Below the pieces are notes generated by a model, which did no database searches, was not told where the DNA came from, and saw only the letters and a list, made by a program, of their open reading frames with translations. Source: Setoptus koraiensis (Eukaryota; Arthropoda). From it: a stretch of 64,000 nucleotides of DNA. This document shows, piece by piece, positions 33,736 through 45,777 of the stretch (position 1 is the first letter of the stretch; each line of letters opens with the position of its first letter). The DNA lies in assembly GCA_048013815.1 (NCBI GenBank), contig CM106586.1, forward strand, positions 4,650,001 through 4,714,000, read 5' to 3'. Made by a program: the position numbers and the translations under genes.

Positions 33736-36082
33736 TCATGCTAAAGACTTTCCAAGATTATGAGGCTGAATTTGCTTGTTACGACGTCGTCTATCTTTAA
33801 GAACCTTCATTAGTTTCTCTATAGTGTAATACACCGATACAATCGATAGGCCCAACCATAGAGCTAATAATCCACCTACATTGCCAATAAGATCTACAAG
33901 AATGAATTTAGGTACGTATTGGTGGACAGTATGTTGAAAATCGATAAACTTAATAGTTACAAGAGCACAGCAAGAGCGAAGTAACTTGCTCGACTCGTCA
34001 TCAAATAGAAGCTCTGCATCTGAAGGCCATCTCATCCTTTCTGATAGTACTAAATATTGAGTTGTACTACATTCGGCTGGGCACAATTGCTCGCAGCGTC
34101 TGTGATAAACTTTATAACAATCATAGTATTTGTGGGTAGTTAAATTAACTGTTTGTCCGCCGTGTAATCCGCTAACTGTAGTGGCCTCAGTTGCTGATTT
34201 GCTCTTGTTAGCATTATTATAGAATGTGCTGGTGCTAGCCCAACGACAGACTTCTAAGTTTCTTTTTGGATCCAGTTCATCATCTTCGTAGTAGGGCATT
34301 AATGTTGGCCAACATTTGCACTTTTCTATAGCGCTTTTCACAATACAATTTTGTAGACAAGCTTGTCGATTCAATTCTACCCTTGGTGATGTATCCAAGT
34401 CTGTTTGATATTGTTTAATATTAGCGGAAAAATAGTCGCGACAATGCGTATTGTATGGATAACTCAATCTTTTAGTATCCGATCTAGATATGTAGAAATC
34501 GTATTGATAGCCTCTGGTTACAAAGTAGTCTGTATCTGCTTGAGTGGCCACTTGTTGACGCGAATGGAATATAATTCTAGACCCAATCTGCCTCTTAAGA
34601 TCTGCATAATCACTTGGATTAAAGTCCAATATAAACTTAACAACTTGTTTTGTGTCAAAGTAACTATATTTATTACTTGCAGAAACTCTAGAACTATTAA
34701 AATGTTCGGGCCTGTTAAATAGATCATATTGAATGACTCCTTCATAAAAGAAAGTAGTACAAAGTCTATCTTGAATGGAATGAATTTGTTTAAAACGATC
34801 ACATTCAACAGTATCCATCCAACTTCTTGCACAACCTAACCATTTGATGAATCTACCTGGATGCGGTTTTATCATAAATTGATTACTCAATGTAGATCCC
34901 AACACTTCATTATCGGCATTGTAGCCCAAACGACGAAAAATAACATCCAAGTCGTCTCTAAATTTATCTAAATCTTCTTGAGTAAAGTATGTTTTATTCT
35001 TCCATTTGTCGCCATATGTCGACTGGAATTCATTTTCAAGCCTTTTATTCCTTGACATTAGGCGCTCTAGAGACAATCTGTTTTTTAGTGAGAATAGAAG
35101 GAAGTCTTAGTCGCAATCTTTCATTTCATTCAATAGATATTCTTTTCGAAATCGACTCAAAGTAGGTGATTGTGCGTCCGGTCAAAGTGTCTCCAAAGTT
35201 CATTATTATTGTAAATGTCACATGCATATCGTAACATGCAGAGAGAAAGAGAATGCGATATGTGATCACCTGTGCATGTAAGATTATTTTCCGACATATG
35301 GGTAAGGAGAACTTTTGGCATTTTATATTTTTTCTTTACTTTACGGTCACTCAAGTTTGACCAATCATTACTGTTAAGAAAGAACTCTAAAACTGCTTTT
35401 CTCTTTGTCCACTCAAAACCGGCATTAATTATGTGTGTTTCAAATAGTTTGTCATATGATGTCGCATAACAAGCTCTTTAATTGCCCAATCAAGAAATTA
35501 CCTGTTATTATTGCAGATTGTTATGCCAGGCAAAGTTTCTAAAAGTTGCGCTGGTATATGTTCGTATAAGTTGACGCTGCTAGGATACGCTAAGTAACTG
35601 ACTATCATGGTGTAGCACTGCGAAAAGCACAAGAATATTAGGATCAGAATTATTACTGTTTTAAACACACCGTGAGACGTGAGCCGACTTCGAAGAAATT
35701 TCACCAAATCATATATCCGGTCAATCAATTTCCCATTACTAGCAGTCGACGATGGTTTAACATTGGAACCTCTTTCGACGTCTTGTTTGGAGCACAATGA
35801 TACAGAGCTATTTGTAACGAGGTTTTGTGTACTGCTCGAACTAGAGTTTTGAGTAGCTAGATCACTATCAAAATACTTTTTATAGAATTCGCCACGTCTA
35901 ATCCAATAGATTCTAGAGTTACGTTCATATTCTGTGAAAATGTTCTTGAATTGTTCGTCATTGATAGATGCATAAGACGACTTAATTGCATCGAGTTTTT
36001 CTTGTTTTGCCAAGGCATAAGATGAATTGTTATCATTGTTTCTTTTGAACCGAATGAAGAATTTCAATCGCTCTTTCACCAT
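33736..36082 (-). CDS. Degenerin/ENaC (pickpocket-like) sodium channel subunit
   Basis: Two exons, 36082-35502 and 35077-33736, join in phase across the codon for Arg in CNNNRLS, giving 640 residues. The N-terminal cytoplasmic region is about 140 residues and Ser/Asn-rich. TM1 is about 145-172 (VFKTVIILILIFLCFSQC), followed by the family hallmark PGITICNNN. The extracellular loop holds the expected cysteines, including the CLQNCIVKSAIEKCKCWP cluster and a CEQLCPAEC element. TM2 near 585-610 carries GNVGGLLALWLGLSIVS, whose GLS matches the Gly/Ser-X-Ser selectivity filter. Such subunits form trimeric, amiloride-sensitive cation channels in neurons or epithelia; the ligand or stimulus cannot be read from the sequence. 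The start ATG at 36082 is the first in frame. Confidence 0.9.
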
Positions 36083-37374
36083 CTTGTCTCCCAATCGTCT
36101 TTCAAAGGATTAAAAGGATCTGTACTGGGCTTCTTCACTATTGTAGTGACATTTTTTGACTTATACTAGTGTAATCCATAGTATTTAGGATTTGGAAGAG
36201 CATATGAAGAGGCCAAGATAAAATAAATGCACAAGTCGTCCGAATAAAAATATTATAGCATCTCTATGAGTATAAAACATCAGAAGATGTTCCATGTTCG
36301 ATCTTGGCCATTATTAATGACCTTGACATAATGAGCTTTGCATCATCCGACTGTTATATAACCCGTAATTTGTCTGAGAGTAGACGTATATCGCGACATG
36401 TGTCATGAGCTGACTTGTTATAGTAGGAAATATTGAGCAATGCGTGAAACAAATTACAGGGTGCAGCATGATCGCAGTATGATTGAATGCAGTTTCCGAG
36501 AAAAGTTTAGACTGGATGGGCCCCATTTTCGATCCGCCATCAGTGAATGTATCATCAGGTATGTTACTATGTCAGTGAACATAGTGGCAGTTCGATAGAG
36601 TAGAAAAATATATAAAATGATAATAATAGCCAATAGAGGTTGCGGCGGGATATTTTGTATTTACAATTGTCGGCCACAAACATTTTGCAGGGTTAGTTAA
36701 TCCGCCTGCGATCATATGTTTTCGTTTGTGGTGACAATCGTGTGTTTGAATTTTTCTTCGTGTGGCATCGCGCATGCGTTGCTAGCTAGATTAAAGTTTT
36801 TCTATTTCTGCAATTTCAATCCGTTCTAGCCGCACAATCATCAAGATTAGTATCAAATTTATATATGGAACCTCTATTCAACTTTCTCTGTCTAACTTTG
36901 ACTGGCATTGGTAGAGAAGGGAACACTGTGGTGAGTGTGTGTGTGTATAGTTCTAGTTTACGACTATAGTTTAGTGACTAAAGTGAGTGTGTGAGAGCGA
37001 GAGAGATGAGTATTTGACTATGGTCCATATGGCAAAATGGAAGTTTAACCGATTTATAAGTTATTTAGTTTATTTAGTAGCATAAGGGGCAGCAATGTTA
37101 GTAATGGTAGTGGTATTATCGACGTATATGACTACCTAAACAAATGAACTGATGGTATTGCTGATGGTCGGGTGTACCCTATCAAGGTCATTGAAGCGCC
37201 CTCAGTTGGATTATAGCCTGTCTAGCCTATGGTTGCACTATTGTTTTTATGAAACTTTCATCAGGCTGCTGCTGCTGCTATTGCTGTTGGTGGCAACAGC
37301 ACACAGTGTAGTCAACTCGCAAGCTAGCTCTGTTTCTATATGGCCTACAGCAGCATTAGTATTGGTGGTCTTAC

Positions 37375-37378
<4 letters not shown>

Positions 37379-37436
<58 letters not shown>
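37379..37436. repeat. (GA)n microsatellite
   Basis: Pure GA dinucleotide run of about 29 units. Confidence 0.97.
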
Positions 37437-37438
<2 letters not shown>

Positions 37439-38202
37439 AGTTGAATCATGAGTCTAATATCGAACACAGCACACAATGTAATACTAATAGTAATAGTAAT
37501 AATATTAATAATAACATCAACTTGATATCACTAGTGTGCGTAGACTCCACAGCATAGACTCTATGCCATAGAGAGTCCTTGTTCCCTTGCAAAGAGAAAT
37601 AGAGTGCACCAGCAACAACAGCAACTGCAACAACCTCGACAACAGCAACTACAGCGGCAACTACAACAACAGCAGCAGCAGCGGCGGCGGCGGCAGCACT
37701 AGTAGTAGTGGCGTCGGCATTACAAGTTTAATCCATGGTGGATATAAAGTAGGAACGTAAATATAGTATATACAGTATAGTGTAGTGTAGTATGGTGATG
37801 TAGTAACACATTGCATATTACTACTACCACCAGTCATATTACATGTACTATGAGAGAGCTTGTTAGGCAACAACAACAACAGCAGCAACAACAGCAGCAA
37901 CAACAACAACAACAGCAGCAACAGCCAAGCAAGCCAGTGATCGCAAGACAGACGCACAATGAAATAAGTGAAGCACGCACACACACACATTGACAAGAGG
38001 GATGAAGCGAGACACACACACAGACAGTCGCGCAATGGAGTGACAGTTGCGCAATGGAAGTGACAGTCGCGCAATGGAAGTGACGAACGCACCAACAGAT
38101 AAAGGCTCAACTAGTAAACAGACATGCGAGCGTCGACGTTGAGGCTGTTGGTGCGTGACTTTCTAGACTATGTGAGAATATTCTTTTCGTTGCTCGCTCG
38201 CC

Positions 38203-38204
38203 CT

Positions 38205-38259
<55 letters not shown>

Positions 38260-38288
38260 CGTCCGTCCGTCTGTCCGTCTGTCTGTAT
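38203..38288. repeat. (GTCT/GTCC)n tetranucleotide repeat
   Basis: About 21 tetranucleotide units with interspersed C/T variants, followed 45 bases later by a pure GT run. Confidence 0.95.
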
Positions 38289-38328
38289 GTGTTTATGTAC
38301 ATTTGTGTGCTTGTTAGCATGTGTTGGC

Positions 38329-38332
<4 letters not shown>

Positions 38333-38376
<44 letters not shown>
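38333..38376. repeat. (GT)n microsatellite
   Basis: Pure GT dinucleotide run of about 22 units. Confidence 0.97.
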
Positions 38377-38382
<6 letters not shown>

Positions 38383-40477
38383 GCTTGCTTGTGTGTCGTG
38401 CACAGAATGGCCGCCGCCGCTTCTCCATACTGCTAAACCAGCTGTGCTTGCCGGACAGGTCCGTTGGAGGGCGCTGGCGGCTATTTCCAAAGCTGTTAGA
38501 CGCAATGGAGACACATATGGCGGTTGCGTCCAGCCTCACTGATAATCAGTCTGGTAGCAAAACCAGCGCGTCGAGCAGGCACACCGAACAGGACCCCAAA
38601 TTTCAGACTTGAGCCACTCTTTGGCCTGATCTTTTCAAAGTGAGACAAACTCCTGGATATATTGTTTTTTTTTTGCTAACACTGTGTCAATTTCATGCAC
38701 CCTAAATAGTCCGGACATGACCCCTTGGCCTCACTCTGGTTCTCGTGGCGCCCCAGACGCCCCTGGCGGACCTTTTCTACACTAACTCTCATTCCATCAA
38801 AGATGGCCACCAAACGTATTTGTGCGCCCTGAAGTGACTTCAGTTACCCAAGTTCAGTAAAGTCTGTGTGAGTGCGTGTGTGTGTGTGTCTTTGAGCTGA
38901 TGATGTTGGAGGGAATGAGTTAGTTGAACCAGGCTCAGAGCTGCGGGGGAAACACACACACACACATATTGAGAATAACACAATGTTTGTCTGCGCTGGA
39001 CATTCAAGCACACACACTTGTACCGATGCATGTGGTGGTATTTATTGTGCCTCCACATACACATGCACTAGGTAGCCTTCATGTCTACGGGTGTGTAAGT
39101 GTGTGTCGTAGGTCGTATCGTTTATATACAAAAGTTTCAAGCAGATTGGATGTGTTCGCTAGAGTCTGCCGCAGTGTGGCGTTACCGTACGTAGCGAGCA
39201 AACCAAAGTTCGATATCGTTCCTGAGGAAGAGCATAAAACAGCTGCTGGCTTGTACTGCGCGCAAGCGTACATTGACACCGCCGAACAATCTCGTTTATT
39301 TTATAGTGAAATATAAAAAGCCGCCTCGCGGATGAGAGAAGCGAAAAATCTTATCGGTTTGTGTGATGGCATCTGTGAATGGAGACCGGATCACAAGCGG
39401 ATGAGCGGACCAAATTTGTGAGTGTGGCACAATTCTCCGCCCAGCATAACCGGGTCATCGGGCCTATTCATACAGGCGCTGTTGTCGTTATTTTTCTTGC
39501 CAGAGAGAACCAACAGCCAAGACTCTCTAAGGCATGCACTTGAACTTTTAATTCAAGCTCGGGCTAGCCGCGCCAGTCCGCTTAGACTCCACAATCCGTT
39601 CACGCCCACAACTCAAAAATGTGCTCGAAAAAGACTGGTCGCAAATCAACGCTCCGTGAGCGCTTAACTTGACTCCCGGTACCAACGCTAGTGCATGGTA
39701 CTATACGTGAATGTGTGTGCTCGTTGGATGTTAACATTTGCTTCCCTTTAGTCAACCTTACATTTCTGTCTCTCCTTCACCATATAGGGTGGGACAATCA
39801 AATGGCTCAACTATAAAAGGCGCTGTGCCGCTCACAGGCACAGATCATACTTTTCTTTTTATTTGCGCCGAATACCCAGTGCTAACGTGGATGAGTTTTA
39901 AAATGCTTGATGCCAAGTGCACACAGGCACAATCTGTGCTTACGTAGGACCCGCTGTTCATTGCGAAGAATGCATTGTGGTAGGCATCGTAGCTTGTAAG
40001 GCAGGATTTGAGCCACTTATAATTGTCCCTTCCTAAGAGGTTGAATCGACGTTTCCAAAAGCCATGGAAAAAATTGTCCAGCACACATGCACAGAATGTA
40101 CAACATATCCGTGTGTGCTGCTCGTTCTAAGCCTGTTATGTGTATTGCGTGAGCAATCGAATTTATTGACTGAATTCCAGGCTGCGTGTGCCATGGCACA
40201 ATCTGTGCATGAGTGAGATCCACTATCCATTTCGAAAAAGCATTGCAAAGGGCGTAGAATTGACAGTGCAATTCGAACCATTTGCTTGTTGCACCCTATA
40301 CACATACACACATTCAGACGCTGGTATACGCACAGTTCATCGAGTGTGTGTGTCTTGCTCTTTTCATTCTATTCGGTGTGCTAACTGCGGCTACTGATGC
40401 ATCAGCAGCTCTAGTTATCCCATACTATGGCACAGTGTCTGCACTGCTTTGAGGCTTATCTATGCTATCCTCGTTTA

Positions 40478-40478
<1 letters not shown>

Positions 40479-40509
<31 letters not shown>
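40479..40509. repeat. (CT)n microsatellite
   Basis: CT dinucleotide run; a GA run of similar length lies at 40747-40778, so the two could pair as an inverted repeat. Confidence 0.95.
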
Positions 40510-40512
<3 letters not shown>

Positions 40513-40745
40513 CATCTTGATCACCATCACCGCCAACCACCACCACTATCATTTCCACTACATTTACAACTACTATCATCACCACCATCATCATTATAAG
40601 CAACATTATTACAATATCACACAATTTACACAAAAACACTCACTCAGATAAACATACACATACACATTTACAGACACACACTCACAGACAAACACACACA
40701 CACATTCACACATACACTTGCAGTATATTTAGTGTTGGTGTATAG

Positions 40746-40746
<1 letters not shown>

Positions 40747-40778
<32 letters not shown>
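40747..40778. repeat. (GA)n microsatellite
   Basis: GA dinucleotide run, complementary to the CT run 240 bases upstream; ATT/TTA repeats follow at 40928-40990. Confidence 0.95.
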
Positions 40779-40780
<2 letters not shown>

Positions 40781-41087
40781 AGAAGACGAAGACGATGACG
40801 ACAAGAAGAGTCATGGAGGCTACTTGAGATAGAGAGAGTAAGAGGGATATTTCTTCAATGTGTGTGTGATTGTTCTCCGGAGTTCGGTGGCCATCCCTAT
40901 CTTTATTGATATTTTTATCTTTATTACAATTAATATTATTATTATTATTATTATTACTATTATTATTATTATTATCATTATTATTATTGTATGATATTAT
41001 CATATTGTAATCATCATAGCTACGACGACAAATACCCACTATTATTATTATCACTGGTAAGGTGGCCGGGGTATTACCGCTATTGCT

Positions 41088-43486
41088 ATGGCCACAAACA
41101 CACCAAGCACCGCACCAACCAACTCCATAGGCAATAATACCAGTAACAATAATTTCCCTGCCAGTGTGGCCGTTAGTCCCTCTTCTCCATCATCGGCATC
41201 TACCAACAACCATGCAACCACCGCCTCTAAGATAGCTGCCTCCTTAACCAATGTTGCAGCTATTTCCTCTTCATCCACGTCGCAACAACAGCACCAACAA
41301 CAAAATCAGCATCAACAGCCACAACAGAGATTGTCAAATAATAATCTGGATAATACATATACAACACCCTTTCAGGCTATAACGTCACCGCAGACCACAT
41401 CAACCAGCACGACACCAATTAATACTACTCAATCTTTGACTAGAACAATTGTTCAGCAAACTAGTGGTGCACCAATAAATAGTACCAATTCTAGTACTAC
41501 CACCACCACAAACACCACCACCACTACTACTACTACCACCACCAACACCACCACTACTACTAATACTACTACTACTAATTCGACCATAAATAATAACAAC
41601 AGTACTAGTAATAACAGCAGTAGCACTAGTAGCGGTGCCTCTGTTAATAATAGTAATATTATGATGATGACCCCAGCAACTGGTTCGTTATTAGGATTGA
41701 AGCCTTCATCGGCCGTTATAACGCCCTCTTCACAGCAATCCAAGAAGACTGGCGAACAAAAGCGCCCTATGAATGCATTTCTTATGTTTTGCAAGAGGCA
41801 TAGATCACTTGTTAGAGAGAAGCACCCTTCATTAGAGAATAGAGGTATAACAAAAATTCTAGGCGATTGGTGGTCCAAATTAGACAAGGGTCAAAAAAGT
41901 AGCTATACAGAATTAGCTAGGCAGCATAAGGAAGCTTTTATGAAGGCCAATCCTGACTTCAAATGGTATAAAACAACAGACTTGAGGTAATGATCATTCA
42001 GGACATGTTAACAATGCTCTCCACTAATGTCAGATTCTTATTTCTAGCATATATATCTAATCTGTAAAATCTCTGTTTATGTATCGATCTATCTGTACCT
42101 GTAGGCCCCCAATTAATCGCAATACTGGTCCAGCATCACCTGTTTCCCTCAATATGGCCTCAGTCACAGATATGATATCCAATTCTAGTAGAGAGTCATT
42201 AATTAATAATAATAATGTTGATCCGAATGTGCCTGTGATCATAGGGCCTTATGTCACTAAAAACAACGGTGATTGTGCCACAGTCAACACAACTAATTCA
42301 GTTTCATCATCCCCAAAGCAGATAATGAGCAGCAATGTTGAGAAGAATGCACTCACGGTAACAAATAATGAGTAAGTTTCTTTGCGAGTTACTAAAACCT
42401 TACATTTTGATATTTCTAACAGACAATTTCCCTGAACTAACAATTTTGCTTCCATCATTCTTTCCAATTGACAGTGATAGACAGCATGGTGCACCTAAAC
42501 CACCCAAGAAACGTTATTTGGAGAATAGTCAGCACATGTTAGCTTCATCATCTTCTAATGATCTACAACAAACAAATAGCGAGGATGCAATGATGACGAA
42601 CGATACAATTGTTCCGATATTCTTCGATAAAGTAACTTTCGATAGAGTTATAGAACATGCCCTCTCCGATAACAAATCCAGCAACAGCAGTACCCCATCA
42701 AGTGCATTGTGTAATGACCTTGTGAATAATATTAAACCTCCTTTATGTGGTATTATGGACCAAATAAATAGTCAGCAGTCAACAAATAATCTAAGTTCCT
42801 CTATATCGAATGATAGGAACGCAAATAAGACGGTTGAAGATCTTGGAGCAAATGTGATTGGAGCCGCAGACTTATCGATGGCAAGGAAACAATCCATCGA
42901 TGAGCCTGTCGACTTCTCAATGAATCGAACATATGAAGCAACCAACCAAAAGATAATCAATAATCTTATTGATAGAATGTTATCGGATTCAAGAGATAGT
43001 ACCTCTTCGCTATCCAACAACACCTCTCAACCGATGGATCAAGATCCTCAGCCAAACCAGCAACGAATGCAACAGTCATCCTCGACACTAACTAGCAATG
43101 GCACTAACTCCAGCAGTCATCCCAATTGTAATGTACATTTGGTAGCCGCTACAAACAATAGCTCTTTCACGAACAAATCTTCATTACCTGAATTTGATTT
43201 AGAGAAGAAACTCACAGAATTACCCCTGTTCGAGCTCACTAACGGCAAATTTGAAGGAATAGACCAGCGCCAGCATGATGGTTTGGCGACCCTCGCTGAA
43301 GCGGCTGTAGCCGTCCAGCAGCTCCCACCGCAACTTCCACAACATCAGATACAACAGCAACAGAAACATAACCCACACTCAATTAACGTGGTAAAAAATG
43401 ATTCGGCCACGTCTTTGGCCACCTTAGCGGCGGTGGCTGGCCAGACTCCAAATTCAGTTGTGCCTGCCGCTAGCTTCAAAGATTGA
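41088..43486 (+). CDS. bbx: Bobby sox (BBX) family HMG-box transcription factor
   Basis: Three exons, 41088-41986, 42105-42371 and 42481-43486, join in phase to 723 residues (an alternative acceptor at 42475 adds two). A Ser/Thr/Asn/Gln low-complexity region comes first, including a long Thr run (41500-41590). The HMG box is at about 224-296 (KRPMNAFLMFCKRHRSLVRE, ENRGITKILGDWWSKLDKGQ, MKANPDFKWYK), with the RPMNAFLxFCKRHRSLVR wording that marks BBX rather than SOX or TCF. Downstream are HGAPKPPKK, a short motif EPVDFSMN resembling the CtBP-binding PxDLS consensus, and Gln-rich stretches. A nuclear DNA-binding regulator is expected. The ATG at 41088 has an in-frame stop 10 codons upstream, but an acceptor-like AG between them allows an upstream exon. 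The last two exon ends are duplicated at 47876-49026. Confidence 0.85.
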
Positions 43487-43590
43487 AATTCAATGTAAAT
43501 TTGTTACGGTCGATAATTGTTTAGGAATCAACAAGATTATTACCAGCTATCTGATGGATAATATATTATTGCAACCAATATTTGGGAGTA

Positions 43591-43612
43591 AATAAATAAT
43601 CTCTTATTTTTA
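43591..43612. terminator. Back-to-back poly(A) signals of bbx and arginyl-tRNA synthetase
   Basis: A plus-strand AATAAA lies at 43591-43596, and a minus-strand AATAAA (read as TTTATT) lies at about 43607-43612. The two convergent genes have only 145 bases between their stops, so cleavage sites must lie inside or beyond each other's 3' UTR. Confidence 0.7.
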
Positions 43613-43631
43613 TTCCATCAGATATCAAGAT

Positions 43632-45455
43632 TTACATTCGACTGACAGTCTTTATCCCCAGCAGATTCAGGCCCTTTTCCATGACCAAAGCAGTGGATTC
43701 ACACAGTAGAATTCTATCTATGTTGATTTTTATGATTTTGTCTCCGCTAGTTTCGATACAGTAGCACTGTTCATAAAAATCTGAATATAGTGAGCTAAGG
43801 TCGTAGAGATATTGGCAAAGGCTATGGAAAAACAAATCTTCTACGCACTGCGCAATCACATCGGGGAATCGGAGTATAAACTTGGCCAGTTTTAGTTGTC
43901 TTGGATGTTCCAATTCAAATGGTTCATCAATGCTCCTATTCTTCATAATGTCATCTCTGGTCCCCAGATTGGCTTTTCTTGCTATTGAGCGTATTCGGGT
44001 AACGGTGTATAGCAAGTATACAGCTGTGTTACCCTGGTCTTTTAGCATTTGATCGAAACTGAAAATATAGTCCTTGTTACGGTCACGACTCAGATCTGAG
44101 TACTTGATACATCCGTAGGCAACGGCTTCTTGAGCTCTCTTAAGTTCTTCCTCCGATAGTTCTTTGTCACGACCCTTCTCCTTCAATTTAGCTAAAGATC
44201 TCTCCATTCCCTCGTCCAAAAGTTCCGATAGTTTTACGGTATCGCCGGATCTTGTCTTGAACTTTTTCTTATCCTCACCTAAGACAACACCGAATCCTAC
44301 ATGTTCCAGACGGACGCTATCGTCTGCGTATCCGGCCCTCTTAGCACAAGCAAAGATACTTTGAAAGTGTGACGCTTGACCACTATCAGTCACATAAATG
44401 ATCCTTTTAGCTTGTTCAACTTGTGTTCGATGTCGGACCGCAGCCAGATCTGAGGTATCATATGTGTAACCGCCGTCAGATTTTACAATCGTCAATGGTA
44501 CGCAGCCTTTTTGTTCCTCATTAGGCCAAAATAATTCTCTTCCTTCTTCTTTAATCAGAAGTCCTTTATCTTTAAGGTCTTGGATCATATCAGACATCAA
44601 ATCGTGATAGAAAGATTCTCCACGCTCGATCAGATCTCTAATATCAAGCCTCTGATAGAGAATATTGAACTCTCTTCTTGATATGTCGCAGATTTGTTGC
44701 CAAGCCCTTATAGCTTGAGGATCTTTCGACTGAAGTTTTACGACAGTTTCGTAAGACCGTTTTTTGAAATCTTCGTCTTGATCAAATTTCGCTTTTGCTT
44801 GCTTGTAAAAACTTTGTAAGCTCTCAATCTCTTGTGTAAATTTGGTATAATCGTCCCCGAAACTATCAAAGAGTAACGTGAGCAACATGCCAAACTGTGT
44901 TCCCCAATCTCCAATATGATTCAGTCGAAGGACATCGCAACCAACGAATTCAAGCAGATGGGATATGCAATCTCCGAGTATTGTAGATCTCAAGTGTCCA
45001 ACGTGCATTTCTTTAGCTATGTTTGGTGAACTATAGTCAACAATAACCTTAGATGACCCAGTGTAATTGATAGTGACACCACTTCCAAGAAGATCCAAAA
45101 TCTTATTTCCCACATAGTCTTTCCTCAAACTGAAATTGATGAAGCCTTTCACAACGGTGAAATTCTCGAAGATGTCCTCGTTCGTGTGTGGCAAAGAAGA
45201 AACTATATTTTCTGCAATCGTCACAGGGTTTGGAGGAGTACTCTTGGTTCCTTCCTCTGTTGGTGCAGGAAATCGTGATAACAATTTCATAAGAGGCATG
45301 GCCGAGTTACATTGATAATCAGCCTCAACTGAAGACGCTTGACGATCGGGAACTGGTCCAATAATAACGGGAGGATTTTTATCGGCTAAATGAGGGTAAG
45401 CTGTTAGGATGGCTTCTTGGAAGAGATTCTTTGCCTTAACTGTTATGCAATCCAT
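43632..45455 (-). CDS. ArgRS: Cytosolic arginyl-tRNA synthetase
   Basis: Uninterrupted ORF of 607 residues from an ATG at 45455. It charges tRNA-Arg with arginine. Class I features: the N-terminal tRNA-recognition domain (DYQCNSAM near 70), SSPNIAKEMHVGHLRSTILG with HVGH as the HIGH box (about 150), LNHIGDWGTQFGML, KSDGGYTYDTSDLAA, GVVLGEDKKKFKTRSG (about 390, in the KMSKS position) and the anticodon-binding C-terminal domain ending in the usual Arg-Met (VSRM). Human RARS1 has about 660 residues with a leucine-zipper extension that anchors it in the multisynthetase complex. That extension is absent, as in the short human isoform. It could sit in an upstream exon, but only about 320 bases separate this start from the head-to-head EIPR1 gene. 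Confidence 0.95.
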   Translation of the reverse strand: MDCITVKAKNLFQEAILTAYPHLADKNPPVIIGPVPDRQASSVEADYQCNSAMPLMKLLSRFPAPTEEGTKSTPPNPVTIAENIVSSLPHTNEDIFENFTVVKGFINFSLRKDYVGNKILDLLGSGVTINYTGSSKVIVDYSSPNIAKEMHVGHLRSTILGDCISHLLEFVGCDVLRLNHIGDWGTQFGMLLTLLFDSFGDDYTKFTQEIESLQSFYKQAKAKFDQDEDFKKRSYETVVKLQSKDPQAIRAWQQICDISRREFNILYQRLDIRDLIERGESFYHDLMSDMIQDLKDKGLLIKEEGRELFWPNEEQKGCVPLTIVKSDGGYTYDTSDLAAVRHRTQVEQAKRIIYVTDSGQASHFQSIFACAKRAGYADDSVRLEHVGFGVVLGEDKKKFKTRSGDTVKLSELLDEGMERSLAKLKEKGRDKELSEEELKRAQEAVAYGCIKYSDLSRDRNKDYIFSFDQMLKDQGNTAVYLLYTVTRIRSIARKANLGTRDDIMKNRSIDEPFELEHPRQLKLAKFILRFPDVIAQCVEDLFFHSLCQYLYDLSSLYSDFYEQCYCIETSGDKIIKINIDRILLCESTALVMEKGLNLLGIKTVSRM

Positions 45456-45777
45456 TTTTGGTTGTATCTGATCAACTAAAGATGATAATCTAGGTTAGAT
45501 GAGTTTTCAAGTATTGAAGCGAAAATAACGTATAAGTCTTAAATATCTTTCATAATCAATGGTATTCAATCAAGATCTACAAGTGTGATTTATAATGATC
45601 ATGTTAACACAGTTGTACCGGTGAGCATTAGAACATGTGATCAAATCGTTTGCGCTGCATACATCACAGCTGTTCTCAAGGCTGCCGTTTGAAGTCACCA
45701 GAGCGCATTTCCAAAGAATATCCTGTCATGTAATTCCTAATCAATCATCAATAGAATGGATAAATGCAACTAACATT
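45456..45777. promoter_or_regulatory. Bidirectional promoter region of ArgRS and EIPR1
   Basis: The two start codons lie 322 bases apart and face away from each other, so one compact interval must serve both. Two housekeeping genes sharing a promoter is a common layout. No TATA box was found. Confidence 0.6.

Larger units (their letters stand above)
36083..41087. other. Microsatellite-rich intergenic region upstream of bbx
   Basis: Five kb without a certain gene. Long simple repeats dominate (GA at 37379-37436, a CAA/CAG block at 37869-37930, GTCT at 38203-38288, GT at 38333-38376, CT at 40479-40509, GA at 40747-40778). A stretch at 37598-37748 reads on the plus strand as Asn/Ser/Gly-rich and then STSSSGVGITSLIHGGYK before a GTAGGA donor-like site, so it may be an upstream bbx exon. 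ATG in a strong context at 38407 (MAAAASPYC then stop) could be a short uORF. Two TATA-like elements occur (39311-39321, 39812-39821). A diverged direct repeat lies at 39927-39985 and 40193-40250. Confidence 0.45.

Noticed and set aside
38407-38436. Nine-codon ORF MAAAASPYC in a strong start context
   Set aside because: Could be an upstream ORF of bbx but transcript structure there is unknown, so it is not listed as a feature.
37661-38612. Leu-, Gln- and Cys-rich ORFs around 37.7-38.6 kb
   Set aside because: They translate microsatellites (CAA/CAG, GTCT, GT).
39812-39821. TATAAAAGG element
   Set aside because: A good TATA match, but no start codon or exon at a suitable distance could be supported; mentioned only within the gap entry.
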